In this document: piece by piece, positions 1-6,477 of the stretch
How the letters are laid out: every line of letters begins with the position of its first letter
Position numbering within the stretch: position 1 is the stretch's first letter
Program-made: the position numbers and the translations under genes
Source of the DNA: Thermaerobacter marianensis
Lineage (GTDB): Bacteria > Bacillota > Sulfobacillia > DYIH01 > DYIG01
DNA: 7,590 nt
Direction of reading: 5' to 3'
NCBI GenBank assembly: GCA_020723725.1
Contig: DYIG01000002.1
Span: 1-7,590, forward strand
The notes under the pieces: generated by a model
What the model saw: the letters and a program-made list of their open reading frames with translations, nothing else
The model's database searches: none
What the model was told of the DNA's origin: nothing

Positions 1-39
1 GTTCAATTGATAAAAAATGGAACCAGGAGCGAAGGGAAA

Positions 40-783
40 TTGATTTTTGGAACCAGGGTTAACAGGTACGTATGGTTTGCTTTGATTTGTGGGGTTGTTA
101 CCGGGATATATGCATACCGGTATCTTCGGGATGCCAGTATACAGGTTCCTGTAGTGGTAGCCGCCAGGGATGTGCCGATAGGGACACGTCTTAGCGCGGA
201 GGACATCAAGGTGGGGCTGGTATCACCGTCTTCCATACACCCCTCCTCATTTAGGTCGCTCTCGGAAGTGCAGGGGAAGATAGTTTCTATCCCACTCGTA
301 TCAGGTGAGCAGATTCTGCGGCAGAAACTCACCGGCCGATTGGAAGGGCTTGCCGCATTGCTCTCTGATGAAGAGGCGGGAATGTATCTGGGGTTGGAAG
401 GACGGGGATATCCGCTAGGTTTGATTAAACCGAACCAAAGGGTTTCAGTTCTTGCCGTGATGAAAAGGCGCGGTTCAGAAAACCCCGACAGCAGGTTCAT
501 TTTGTACGGTCTTAGGGTATTGGACACTGACGGTGAGCAGGGAAGGGGTTCCGGCAGGGGTGAATTGCAGGGTATTACTGTGGCGGTAAGACGAGGTGAA
601 GCAGAAAGGCTTGCTGCCGCTATGGAAGGCGGTCGCATTCACGTTTTGTTGGACGGTGCCCATCCCGTGGTTGGTCAAGGCGTTGGTGATGTAACAGGGT
701 ACGAATTAAACGTGACAGCCCCGCCTGATTCGGAAGAAACAGATACCGTTGAATTCCAGGAGGAAATAATGGATGAAAGGTAG
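40..783 (+). CDS. cpaB: Flp pilus assembly protein CpaB/RcpC (SAF domain)
   Basis: CpaB/RcpC is a membrane-anchored, extracytoplasmic accessory protein of the Tad (Flp) pilus machine. From TTG 40 the product is 247 aa, normal for the family. Residues about 10-29 form one N-terminal membrane segment (YVWFALICGVVTGIYAYRYL). A SAF domain follows at about 36-99, including VVVAARDVPIGTRLSAEDI and an IPLVSGEQIL-type segment. The RcpC-type domain then runs to about 205 and ends in HVLLDG. The C-terminus is acidic and probably disordered. TTG 40 is preferred because AGGAG lies at 25-29, 10 nt upstream. The frame is open to the window edge, so TTG 7 (11 aa longer) or a start outside the window is possible. 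The gene overlaps tadZ by 11 nt. It is recognised by motif pattern and by its position first in a Tad gene order. The product is confident; the start is not. Confidence 0.88.
   Translation: MIFGTRVNRYVWFALICGVVTGIYAYRYLRDASIQVPVVVAARDVPIGTRLSAEDIKVGLVSPSSIHPSSFRSLSEVQGKIVSIPLVSGEQILRQKLTGRLEGLAALLSDEEAGMYLGLEGRGYPLGLIKPNQRVSVLAVMKRRGSENPDSRFILYGLRVLDTDGEQGRGSGRGELQGITVAVRRGEAERLAAAMEGGRIHVLLDGAHPVVGQGVGDVTGYELNVTAPPDSEETDTVEFQEEIMDER
758..763 (+). promoter_or_regulatory. Shine-Dalgarno site of tadZ
   Basis: A perfect AGGAGG lies inside the end of cpaB, 9 nt before ATG 773. It fixes the tadZ start and supports translational coupling with cpaB, whose stop codon (781-783) lies beyond the tadZ start. 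Confidence 0.8.
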
Positions 784-2122
784 CGTTTTCTTTGTGGGTA
801 AGGACCCCGAGTTGTTGAGGAATCTCCTAAATACGGGCCTGTCTATTAGCGGATTCGTTCCGGATCTCCATCAATTCTTTTTGCTGCAGGGCAGGGGTAG
901 TGCGGGTGTAATTATCATTCAGGAGAATGCTATAGCTCAGTTCGATTTCGGGCAGGCCATAAGCCATGTGAAGGAGTTTGCTCCCGGGTCAAAAATCATT
1001 TTGCTTAGCCCGTATGAATTATGCCCGGACCCCGAGTCTCTGGGGATAGAGGTCTGCTTTCGGCCTCCTTATGAGCCCGCCAGGATCAGCAACTGGATCA
1101 ACGAACAACAGGCTGGCCTTGATCCCAAACCAGCGAATCTATGGTCAGGTTGTGCCAAACCTGTCTACCATGGTGAGGAGAGTTTGCCACGGGCTGAATG
1201 GTACCGCATTGATACACCCGCTTGGGGGAGCCCGGGTACGATTCCAGGTGGAACGGTTTCCGGCCCTTCTTTCACGCGGCGTGGCCAGCAGACAATCATG
1301 TTCTTGAATTCAAAAGGGGGCGTTGGCCGAAGCTTTCTCTCGTTTCAACTCGCCAGGGCGCTTTGCTCGACGGGGTTAAGGGTTCTGCTTCTTGACCTCC
1401 ACTTTTCCGCCGGGGAAATGGATTTATTCCTTAATCTAGACAATCACTCGACCATTATAGATTTCCTGCCCTTCCTGCAAGCGGGTGATGATGAGCCCCT
1501 GAAGCGGTTTAGTTTAAAGGTGCCATCAATGGGATTTGACGCCTTACCGGGGCCCATCAAACCCGAATTAGGAGAACTGATTGAGGTTTCTCATGTGGAG
1601 GCCGTTGTTCGATGGGCGCAAAGACAGTATCAGATAGTGGTCATTGATACGGGTCCGAATTGTACTGACGAGCGTGTTATTGCTGCACTGGCATCGGTGG
1701 ATAGGGTCGTTATCGTCCTAAACCCTGATCTGTTTTCTCTGAAACAGGCTCGTATGGCTGTTGATGCGTTACAGGGGCGCAGGGTTCTGGTTCGCAACAG
1801 GTTAATCGTGGTTGTGAACAAGGTAGCCCCTGGAAAGAGTTTGGCGGCTGAGGATGTATATCGAGTCCTTGGGCTCTACCCTGCTTTGGGTATACCTGAA
1901 GTGTCGGGGGGCAGCGGATATGGCGCAGGCCTGCGTTCTCTCTTTCCTTCAAAGGATGACACGGAACTCTCCCAGGCCATGGCGCGGTTTGCCGCCATCT
2001 TCAATCCCGGTATGCCTGGAATTCAAGGGCAGGGTGATAGACCTGAAATTGGTTTGGTTATGCGTTTTTGGAGGAATGCTCGTCGCATACCGGCAAAGTT
2101 GAAGGGGCAGAGGCTACAATGA
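773..2122 (+). CDS. tadZ: Pilus assembly ATPase TadZ/CpaE (MinD/ParA-like)
   Basis: TadZ/CpaE is a cytoplasmic MinD/ParA-superfamily protein that places the Tad machine in the cell. The product is 449 aa. Residues 1 to about 112 look like the atypical receiver-like domain of the family (a beta-alpha pattern with VFFVGKD, VIIIQEN and IILLSPYE). A Pro/Gly-rich linker runs to about 172. The SIMIBI-type ATPase follows: a deviant Walker A, SKGGVGRS, at 180-187; an A' motif RVLLLDLHFSAGEMDLFL at 203-220; and Walker B QIVVIDTGP at 287-295. The signature lysine K181 is kept, but the second lysine of the canonical KGGVGKT/S is arginine (R186). DLHF stands where DLD/DLQ is more usual. The C-terminus ends in a basic stretch (RFWRNARRIPAKLKGQR). 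The start is set by AGGAGG at 758-763, and the stop overlaps tadA as ATGA. ATPase activity may be reduced; that is inference. The family call is strong from motifs plus neighbours. Confidence 0.9.
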   Translation: MKGSVFFVGKDPELLRNLLNTGLSISGFVPDLHQFFLLQGRGSAGVIIIQENAIAQFDFGQAISHVKEFAPGSKIILLSPYELCPDPESLGIEVCFRPPYEPARISNWINEQQAGLDPKPANLWSGCAKPVYHGEESLPRAEWYRIDTPAWGSPGTIPGGTVSGPSFTRRGQQTIMFLNSKGGVGRSFLSFQLARALCSTGLRVLLLDLHFSAGEMDLFLNLDNHSTIIDFLPFLQAGDDEPLKRFSLKVPSMGFDALPGPIKPELGELIEVSHVEAVVRWAQRQYQIVVIDTGPNCTDERVIAALASVDRVVIVLNPDLFSLKQARMAVDALQGRRVLVRNRLIVVVNKVAPGKSLAAEDVYRVLGLYPALGIPEVSGGSGYGAGLRSLFPSKDDTELSQAMARFAAIFNPGMPGIQGQGDRPEIGLVMRFWRNARRIPAKLKGQRLQ

Positions 2123-3333
2123 GGCACCCTATATTCCCGCCGTCGGAGGAACTGGTTAACCAGGTGAGAGAGGAGGTTTTAGCCACCGGTGGCGGTTCTC
2201 TGCCAGGCAAGGAACACGTGCGGCAATTGGTGGCAAGGAGCCTCGTTCAGTTATTCCCTGGTTTGCCGAAAGGTGATCGTGAATCCCTGATTAATGCCAT
2301 AGTCCATGAACTGGCGGGACTTGGGCCCCTGGAGGTTCTGTTGCAAGACACGCAAATCACGGAGATCATGGCCAACGGTCCGGACGCAATATTCGTGGAG
2401 AAAGCCGGTGTAATCCAACGGGTGGATGTCTCCTTTCGTAATCGTGAACACCTGGAGGATATCATTCAACGCATCGTGGCAAACGGGGGGCGTCGCATCG
2501 ACCATTCCACACCGTTTGTGGACACGCGGTTGCCCGATGGTTCGCGGGTCAACGTGATAATTCCGCCCTTGGCTATTGAGGGGCCCTATCTTACCATCCG
2601 GAAGTTTAGCCCTGCGGTTCTTAAACCCTCGGACATTGTGGCTTCCGGCGCTTGTTCTGAGGCAATGATGTCTTTCTTGGAGATGGCGGTTAAGGCCCGT
2701 TGTAATCTGGTCGTTTCGGGGGGAACGGGGTCAGGAAAGACGACTTTGCTTAACGCCTTAAGCACCTTTATTGACGGCAGGGAAAGGATCATCACCATAG
2801 AGGATTCTGCGGAACTGAAACTCCGACAGGGGCATGTCCTGAGGCTCGAAACCAGGCCGGCCAACATTGAGGGGAAGGGCGAGATTACGATAAGGATGCT
2901 TCTCCGGAATTCCCTCAGGATGCGGCCAGACAGGATATTGATTGGTGAAGTCAGGGGTGCGGAGTGTTTTGACCTTTTGCATGCCTGGAACACCGGGCAT
3001 GAAGGGAGCATGAGTACGGTTCATGCGAATAGCCCGCCGGAGTTATTGTACCGATTGGCTGGTATGGTCATGATGGCGGGCGAACGACTGCCCCATGAAA
3101 CGGTGGTGCAGCAGCTGCTAATGGTTTTGGACGTCATCGTGCAGCTCAAGAGGTTTCCGGACGGTCGGCGCAGGGTTACCAAAATCACGGTTCTGGAAGG
3201 CTCGGATGCAAGGGATGCATTTAAAGATGTCTTTGCCTACAGGGGCCACGGGGAGGAGGGGATTGGTCAGTTTGTCTGTCTGGATGAAGGAGTGCCAAAA
3301 CGGATTTCCGCCCGTATAAGTGGCGGGAGTTAG
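2119..3333 (+). CDS. tadA: Tad pilus motor ATPase TadA/CpaF
   Basis: TadA/CpaF is a hexameric secretion ATPase of the VirB11/GspE family. It hydrolyses ATP at the inner face of the membrane to drive Flp pilus assembly through TadB/TadC. The product is 404 aa from ATG 2119. The N-terminal domain carries ELAGLGPLEVLL and EIMANGPDAIFVE. The RecA-like domain has Walker A GGTGSGKTT at 201-209, an Asp box IITIEDSAEL at 224-233, Walker B RILIGEVRGAE at 272-282, and a His box HEGSMSTVHA at 294-303. All catalytic motifs look intact. The frame is open 51 nt further upstream, to an ATG at 2068, but that extension lies inside tadZ. ATG 2119 gives the 4-nt ATGA overlap with the tadZ stop and has AGAGG (2109-2113) close upstream. 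The N-terminus is slightly shorter than in long CpaF proteins, with no extra N-terminal region. Recognition is very secure. Confidence 0.96.
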   Translation: MRHPIFPPSEELVNQVREEVLATGGGSLPGKEHVRQLVARSLVQLFPGLPKGDRESLINAIVHELAGLGPLEVLLQDTQITEIMANGPDAIFVEKAGVIQRVDVSFRNREHLEDIIQRIVANGGRRIDHSTPFVDTRLPDGSRVNVIIPPLAIEGPYLTIRKFSPAVLKPSDIVASGACSEAMMSFLEMAVKARCNLVVSGGTGSGKTTLLNALSTFIDGRERIITIEDSAELKLRQGHVLRLETRPANIEGKGEITIRMLLRNSLRMRPDRILIGEVRGAECFDLLHAWNTGHEGSMSTVHANSPPELLYRLAGMVMMAGERLPHETVVQQLLMVLDVIVQLKRFPDGRRRVTKITVLEGSDARDAFKDVFAYRGHGEEGIGQFVCLDEGVPKRISARISGGS

Positions 3334-3341
3334 TTGGGGGG

Positions 3342-4085
3342 ATGACACTGGATCCTGCAATTCTGGTGGCAATCGGCTTGGGAACCATGGTTCTGTTTGT
3401 TGGTTTGATTATTTCGGAGGGTGTTTCAAGAAGGCGCACCGCAGCTAGATTTTCACCGAAAAGCGCTTCTGGTTCCTGGTTCAGGCCAGGCGGATTGGTT
3501 GATGCCTGCTTTGTATCCTCCTCCGTAAAAAAGTATCGCTCAGCCAAGATGCGGAAAGAAGTAGAGGCCACTCTTGATGAGGTTGTCCTCGAACTTGCGG
3601 AGGGGTTGAAGGCGGGGGAGAACCTGTGCCAAGCCATTAACCGGTTGGCCAAGTCAATGAGTGGTCCATGGGGCCGTTTACTGGGGGAGGTTGTGGAAAG
3701 GCAGTCCGGTGGTATGGCCCTTATCGATGCGGTAAGGTCGCTTGAACGCACAGGGAGCCGCTCTGTTGAATTGCTGGTAAGGGCTATTGAGGTACAGATG
3801 TGGTCCGGGGGGAACCTTTCTGAGATTCTGTTGAGGCTGGTTGAAACCATCAGGCGAGATCGCAGTATGGAGGGGCAAATAAAAGCCAAAACAGCCGAGT
3901 CACGATGGACAGCCTACCTCCTGGCAGGACTCCCTGTAATCATGGTTTTTATCATGGGGCGGATTCAGCCTTCGTCATTTGAGACCCTTTATTCCGAGCC
4001 CGTTGGGAGGATAGGCCTGCTATACGCTGTTTTGTCATGGGCTGTAGGTTTGTTCTTTCTCACCAGGATTTTGCGTTTTGATTGA
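3342..4085 (+). CDS. tadB: Tad pilus inner-membrane platform protein TadB
   Basis: TadB is one of two paralogous T2SS-F-domain membrane proteins that form the platform on which the TadA motor acts. The product is 247 aa. One membrane segment lies at about 6-25. A basic linker leads to the T2SS-F domain at about 77-205, recognisable by ELAEGLKAGENLCQAINRLA, then GGMALIDAV, then SGGNLSEILLRLVETIRRDR. Two C-terminal membrane segments lie at about 191-206 and 223-243. It is near the short end for TadB. ATG 3342 follows the tadA stop by 8 nt, with GGGAG at 3325-3329 and a G-run just before the start. The assignment TadB rather than TadC rests on position after tadA and on the SGGNL...IRRDR stretch, which is typical of TadB. 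Confidence 0.92.
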   Translation: MTLDPAILVAIGLGTMVLFVGLIISEGVSRRRTAARFSPKSASGSWFRPGGLVDACFVSSSVKKYRSAKMRKEVEATLDEVVLELAEGLKAGENLCQAINRLAKSMSGPWGRLLGEVVERQSGGMALIDAVRSLERTGSRSVELLVRAIEVQMWSGGNLSEILLRLVETIRRDRSMEGQIKAKTAESRWTAYLLAGLPVIMVFIMGRIQPSSFETLYSEPVGRIGLLYAVLSWAVGLFFLTRILRFD

Positions 4086-4112
4086 TTTTATTTGTCGTAC
4101 CCGGGAGGGAGT

Positions 4113-4817
4113 ATGGAGCGAACCGTTTTCTTTGCCGTCCTGTTTGCCACAGGGACAACTCTCACCCTGTTGCTGATCTTTAAAGCAATGGCCCTTTGGG
4201 GTGACCGGGTGCCTCGGCAGGTTTTAGGGACAGGGGGATATAGAAAGGGATACAACGAAACTCCAATACTTGCGTATCGGATTCCTGTCTTAAATGCTTT
4301 GATCGCACTCCTCCAGAGAAAAGAGAGACTTGTGTCAAGGGTTTTGGGGGCACAAGGGGCGAACGATTCGAGATCGCGTGTCCGGGAGTTACCCTTCCTG
4401 ATCGATCTCTTTGTGGTATGCACGGACGGTGGCTTAAACCTATTGCAAGCAATAGAGAGGTTGTCAAACCGGGTTCATCCCAGCCTTCAGGGGCTGTTGG
4501 AGATGATTTTACGGGAGGTTAAGCTGGGCAAACCGCTCGTTGACGCCGTTGAGGGAGTCGCCAGGTCTATGGATTTTGAAGAGTTGAGGTTGTTTTCCAG
4601 AGGGCTGAGATTGGGACAGGCCTTGGGAACACCGATCAATGAAATCTTGAGGCAGACTGCTCAATTGATCCGGGAACGCGCTAACCAGGCAATGCTGAAA
4701 AGGCTATCCCTGACCCCTTTGAAACTCACTGTTTGCGCCTTGCTTTTCTTCTACCCCCCGATCTTTGTGGTTCTTGTGTTACCCCACCTGCTCGCGTTCA
4801 TTAACGGCTCATGGTAA
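4113..4817 (+). CDS. tadC: Tad pilus inner-membrane platform protein TadC
   Basis: TadC is the second T2SS-F-domain platform protein and the partner of TadB. The product is 234 aa. One membrane segment lies at about 7-26. A basic cytoplasmic linker follows, then a T2SS-F domain at about 92-217 with ELPFLIDLFVVCTDGGLNLL, GKPLVDAVEGVARS and SRGLRLGQALGTPINEIL. Hydrophobic segments near the C-terminus (about 204-230, including FFYPPIFVVLVLPHLL) match the usual TadC end. ATG 4113 is preferred because GGGAGGGAG (4103-4111) lies directly before it, although the spacing is short (about 4 nt). The frame is also open to TTG 4092, which has no visible ribosome-binding site. The gap to tadB is 27 nt and to flp 36 nt, with no terminator in either. 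Confidence 0.92.
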   Translation: MERTVFFAVLFATGTTLTLLLIFKAMALWGDRVPRQVLGTGGYRKGYNETPILAYRIPVLNALIALLQRKERLVSRVLGAQGANDSRSRVRELPFLIDLFVVCTDGGLNLLQAIERLSNRVHPSLQGLLEMILREVKLGKPLVDAVEGVARSMDFEELRLFSRGLRLGQALGTPINEILRQTAQLIRERANQAMLKRLSLTPLKLTVCALLFFYPPIFVVLVLPHLLAFINGSW

Positions 4818-4838
4818 ACGGAATGATGGAGTGTCCGG

Positions 4839-4848
4839 AAAGGGGGTG
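4839..4848 (+). promoter_or_regulatory. Shine-Dalgarno site of flp
   Basis: AAAGGGGGTG matches the extended anti-SD complement (AAGGAGGTG) with one change, 5 nt before GTG 4854. It sets the start of the pilin gene. A similar G-rich site with a GTG start precedes tadE. Confidence 0.7.
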
Positions 4849-4853
4849 TCGGT

Positions 4854-5054
4854 GTGAATTGCGTTGCATTTTATAGCTGGTGGAGGCGTCTTTGGGTGCA
4901 ACTCCTGGGAGACGCCCGTGGCGCTACGACTGCTGAATATGCTCTATTGCTCGCGTTGGTGGTAGTGATACTTATTTCCTCTCTTAGTGCTTTGGGCAAT
5001 ACGTTGAACGGTAAGCTTCAAGGGATCATTTCAAGCCTCAATACGACCCAATAG
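4854..5054 (+). CDS. flp: Flp-family type IVb/IVc major pilin
   Basis: This gene encodes the small pilin that forms the Flp/Tad pilus fibre. The 66-aa prepilin has a leader of about 23 residues, then the class III prepilin cleavage motif G|ATTAEY (G23, Glu at +5 of the mature protein, followed by Tyr). A hydrophobic helix at about 29-47 (ALLLALVVVILISSLSALG) precedes a short polar C-terminus ending in SLNTTQ. The mature pilin would be 43 aa, within the small-Flp range. The leader is rather long and contains WW and one Cys. Processing needs a TadV/CpaA prepilin peptidase, which is not in the window. The GTG start is supported by AAAGGGGGTG at 4839-4848. It is the only clear Flp copy here and sits between tadC and tadE. 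Confidence 0.93.
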   Translation: MNCVAFYSWWRRLWVQLLGDARGATTAEYALLLALVVVILISSLSALGNTLNGKLQGIISSLNTTQ

Positions 5055-5058
5055 GGGC

Positions 5059-5067
5059 TCGGGGGTG
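5059..5067 (+). promoter_or_regulatory. Shine-Dalgarno site of tadE
   Basis: TCGGGGGTG lies 4 nt before GTG 5072, with the same layout as the site before flp. It supports the GTG start over the internal GTG 18 codons downstream, which would remove the prepilin cleavage site. Confidence 0.6.
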
Positions 5068-5071
5068 TATC

Positions 5072-5503
5072 GTGGGTAGGCGTGGCAGGACTCAGTGCTG
5101 TTTGTTGAAAGACCAGAGGGGCGTGGCGGCTGTTGAGTTTATCGTTGTAGCGGGGCTACTCGTTTTTATCCTTTTTGCGATAGTCGAAATGGGTTCGTTG
5201 TTTAGCACTCGGATTCTCCTCATTCAGGCTGCACGGGCGGGTGTTAGGCAGGCCGTCATCGATGGTGGGGCTTCAGCGAAAGCGGTGGAGGTCACTAGAG
5301 AACAGTTAAGGTTAGGCGGCTTGAACCCTGAGGCGTTTGATATAAATATAACCCCTCGTAACGCGAGCTATGGGACTGTTATCCGAATCAGCCTTGCACA
5401 TGATTACCAATTCCGGACACCGGTTGCCCGGCTTGTCGGCGGGAGGAGCCTCCGCTTTATGGTCACACTCCTTGGTCGAAGCGAGAATCTGGGAGGTGGT
5501 TAA
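5072..5503 (+). CDS. tadE: TadE-like minor pseudopilin
   Basis: TadE proteins are pseudopilins processed like Flp and needed for pilus assembly, probably in priming or the tip. The product is 143 aa. A short basic leader (MGRRGRTQCC, LLKDQRG) ends at G17, followed by VAAVEF, giving Glu at +5 and Phe at +6 as in TadE/TadF pseudopilins. A membrane helix runs from about 22 to 40 (EFIVVAGLLVFILFAIVEMG). The motif LIQAARAGVRQAV at about 51-63 is the conserved TadE-family segment after the helix. The remainder is a small mixed globular domain. The start is GTG with a G-rich SD at 5059-5067, 17 nt after flp. The product call is strong. Distinguishing TadE from TadF rests only on position and general pattern. 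Confidence 0.85.
   Translation: MGRRGRTQCCLLKDQRGVAAVEFIVVAGLLVFILFAIVEMGSLFSTRILLIQAARAGVRQAVIDGGASAKAVEVTREQLRLGGLNPEAFDINITPRNASYGTVIRISLAHDYQFRTPVARLVGGRSLRFMVTLLGRSENLGGG
5492..5499 (+). promoter_or_regulatory. Strong SD-like site at the tadE/tadG junction
   Basis: GGAGGTGG is the best ribosome-binding sequence at this junction. At normal spacing it points to GTG 5507, which is in the wrong frame for the tadG-like protein and reaches a TGA at 5555-5557 after 16 codons. The in-frame GTG 5496 lies inside this site. See the finding on this junction. Confidence 0.5.
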
Positions 5504-6023
5504 GCGGTGCAGGATATCACACCCGGGTCGAAATGCGGCTCGTCTATACGGCAATGAAAACGGCGCCGCTGGTATCTTGGTGGTCGTAATGTTACCGGTG
5601 CTCGTCCTGGCGTTTGCCTTTGTGGCTGATGGAGGGGGGGTGTTGCTTCGCAGGAGCCTTGCTTTTGCTGTAGCTGATGTCGCTGCGCTTGCCGGCGTTC
5701 AGGAACTGGATTTGGAGCGACTGATTCAGGGGGATAGATGGATCATTCCGGATGCCGCCACGACGAGAGCCACCGAGGTGGCGGAAGCGGCTCTGTGGGA
5801 GAATGGTATCGGCAGTTCCGATAGGGTTGTGCGGGTCAGGGTTATTAACGCCTCTCAGGTGGCACCCCGGAAACACCCTGTGACGGGTAGGACTTTGAGG
5901 GACCCCACAGTCAGTGTGGAGGTCAAGTTGAGGGTGCCTCTGAACCTGACCAATGCCAATGGGGGAGCGGGTGTATGGGTTACCGGACAGGCTGATGCCA
6001 GTGTGCTGCCCCGGCGTGATTGA
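5496..6023 (+). CDS. TadG-like protein (N-terminal Tad/TadE-G-like domain only)
   Basis: This is a membrane-anchored accessory subunit of the Tad pilus, last gene of the operon. From GTG 5496 it is 175 aa. A basic N-terminus with GNENGAAG leads into a membrane segment at about 26-43 (AGILVVVMLPVLVLAFAFVA). The stretch ADGGGVLLRRSLAFAVADVA and then ALAGVQEL (about 44-71) matches the putative Flp pilus-assembly TadE/G-like family (PF13400 pattern). No von Willebrand A domain follows, so it is much shorter than proteobacterial TadG; such short forms are usual in Gram-positive loci. The tail is a beta-rich segment. The frame is open further upstream inside tadE. GTG 5496 overlaps tadE by 8 nt and has only a weak SD, while a strong SD points to an out-of-frame GTG 5507, so the start is uncertain. 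A 1-nt error or frameshift at 5507-5555 would also explain this. Confidence 0.78.
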   Translation: MVKRCRISHPGRNAARLYGNENGAAGILVVVMLPVLVLAFAFVADGGGVLLRRSLAFAVADVAALAGVQELDLERLIQGDRWIIPDAATTRATEVAEAALWENGIGSSDRVVRVRVINASQVAPRKHPVTGRTLRDPTVSVEVKLRVPLNLTNANGGAGVWVTGQADASVLPRRD

Positions 6024-6040
6024 CAATACTGTTCACGTGG

Positions 6041-6072
6041 GACGCCCCGGGCACAGTTGCCGGGGCGTCTTT
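6041..6072 (+). terminator. Rho-independent terminator of the tad operon
   Basis: A perfect 10-bp inverted repeat (GACGCCCCGG at 6041-6050 and CCGGGGCGTC at 6060-6069) has a 9-nt loop and is followed by a modest T-run (TTT, then GCTAATTT). It lies 17 nt after the last tad gene stop. The stem is very strong and the T-tract only moderate. It marks the end of the pilus transcription unit. Confidence 0.85.
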
Positions 6073-6412
6073 GCTAATTTAATTTGGTTGATTCGGTGGG
6101 GTATTTGTTCCAGAGATGGAGCAGATACTGTTTTTGCGTAATTAGAGGAGCAACGGTTATCTCTAACCTTAATCCACCTTGAGCGGGAGCATACTGGATT
6201 ATTCATAAAAGAGCACTGCCTACAGGTTATCCCCTGCGGGGAGTACCGCTATGCCTATATCCCGGTCAAGTTCAATGACTGGCGTATTATTGGGATCGCG
6301 GTTGAGGGGATGCCTAAAACCCGTCTATTGAAAGGTTCCTCAAACACCAGGAGACGGACGGGCCGGTTCAACCTCGGTGAGGAACTTTTCTTCGGGAAGC
6401 GGGGGTTGGGCT
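6073..6412. other. Gene-poor spacer after the tad terminator
   Basis: Apart from the unrecognised open frame on the + strand and a few short hairpins, I see no intact gene, tRNA, CRISPR or riboswitch here. The hairpins are GGTTA-TCTC-TAACC at 6155-6168, TTAGAG/CTCTAA at 6142-6147 and 6161-6166, and TCCCC-TGC-GGGGA at 6230-6242. Minus-strand frames in this stretch show no recognisable protein. Confidence 0.5.
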
Positions 6413-6477
6413 ATGAAGCGGTTTGGCCTATCCGCCTTATTAGCGGGGATAATACTATTCTCGGTCAGTTTGGTTAG
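6142..6477 (+). other. Uncharacterised open frame, probably a gene remnant
   Basis: An open frame runs from just after a TAA (6139-6141) to TAG 6475-6477. It has GC-rich third positions and a protein-like composition, for example YRYAYIPVKFNDWRIIGIAV and GEELFFGKRGLGYEAVWPIR. It has no ATG/GTG start with a ribosome-binding site. The first ATG is at 6310, which leaves only 55 codons. I do not recognise the family. Its 3' end overlaps, in another frame, the signal peptide of the metalloprotease remnant. It may be the tail of a gene that lost its 5' end, or chance open frame in GC-rich DNA. No function is proposed. Confidence 0.3.

Noticed and set aside
3..638. Long minus-strand frame opposite cpaB
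   Set aside because: Ser/Thr/Pro-rich, low-complexity translation typical of the antisense of a GC-rich gene. No SD, no motifs, fully covered by cpaB.
2068..2118. Upstream extension of tadA to ATG 2068
   Set aside because: Lies inside the tadZ coding sequence and adds residues not typical of CpaF. ATG 2119 has the classic ATGA overlap.
3221..3889. Minus-strand 222-aa frame opposite the tadA/tadB junction
   Set aside because: Shadow of two well-supported genes; no recognisable domain or start signal.
4823..4876. 17-codon Cys-rich frame (MMECPERGCRCELRCIL) overlapping the flp start
   Set aside because: No ribosome-binding site before ATG 4823 or 4826. It lies across the flp SD and leader in another frame, so the open frame is most likely chance.
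5953..6141. 62-codon + strand frame across the tad terminator
   Set aside because: Runs through the tadG-like gene end in another frame and through the terminator hairpin; no protein-like features.
6142..6168. Two overlapping hairpins (TTAGAG/CTCTAA and GGTTA/TAACC) as a possible riboswitch or attenuator
   Set aside because: Stems of only 5-6 bp, no conserved riboswitch core, and no intact gene downstream.
6230..6242. TCCCC-TGC-GGGGA hairpin as a terminator
   Set aside because: Stem is 5 bp with a 3-nt loop and no T-run follows.
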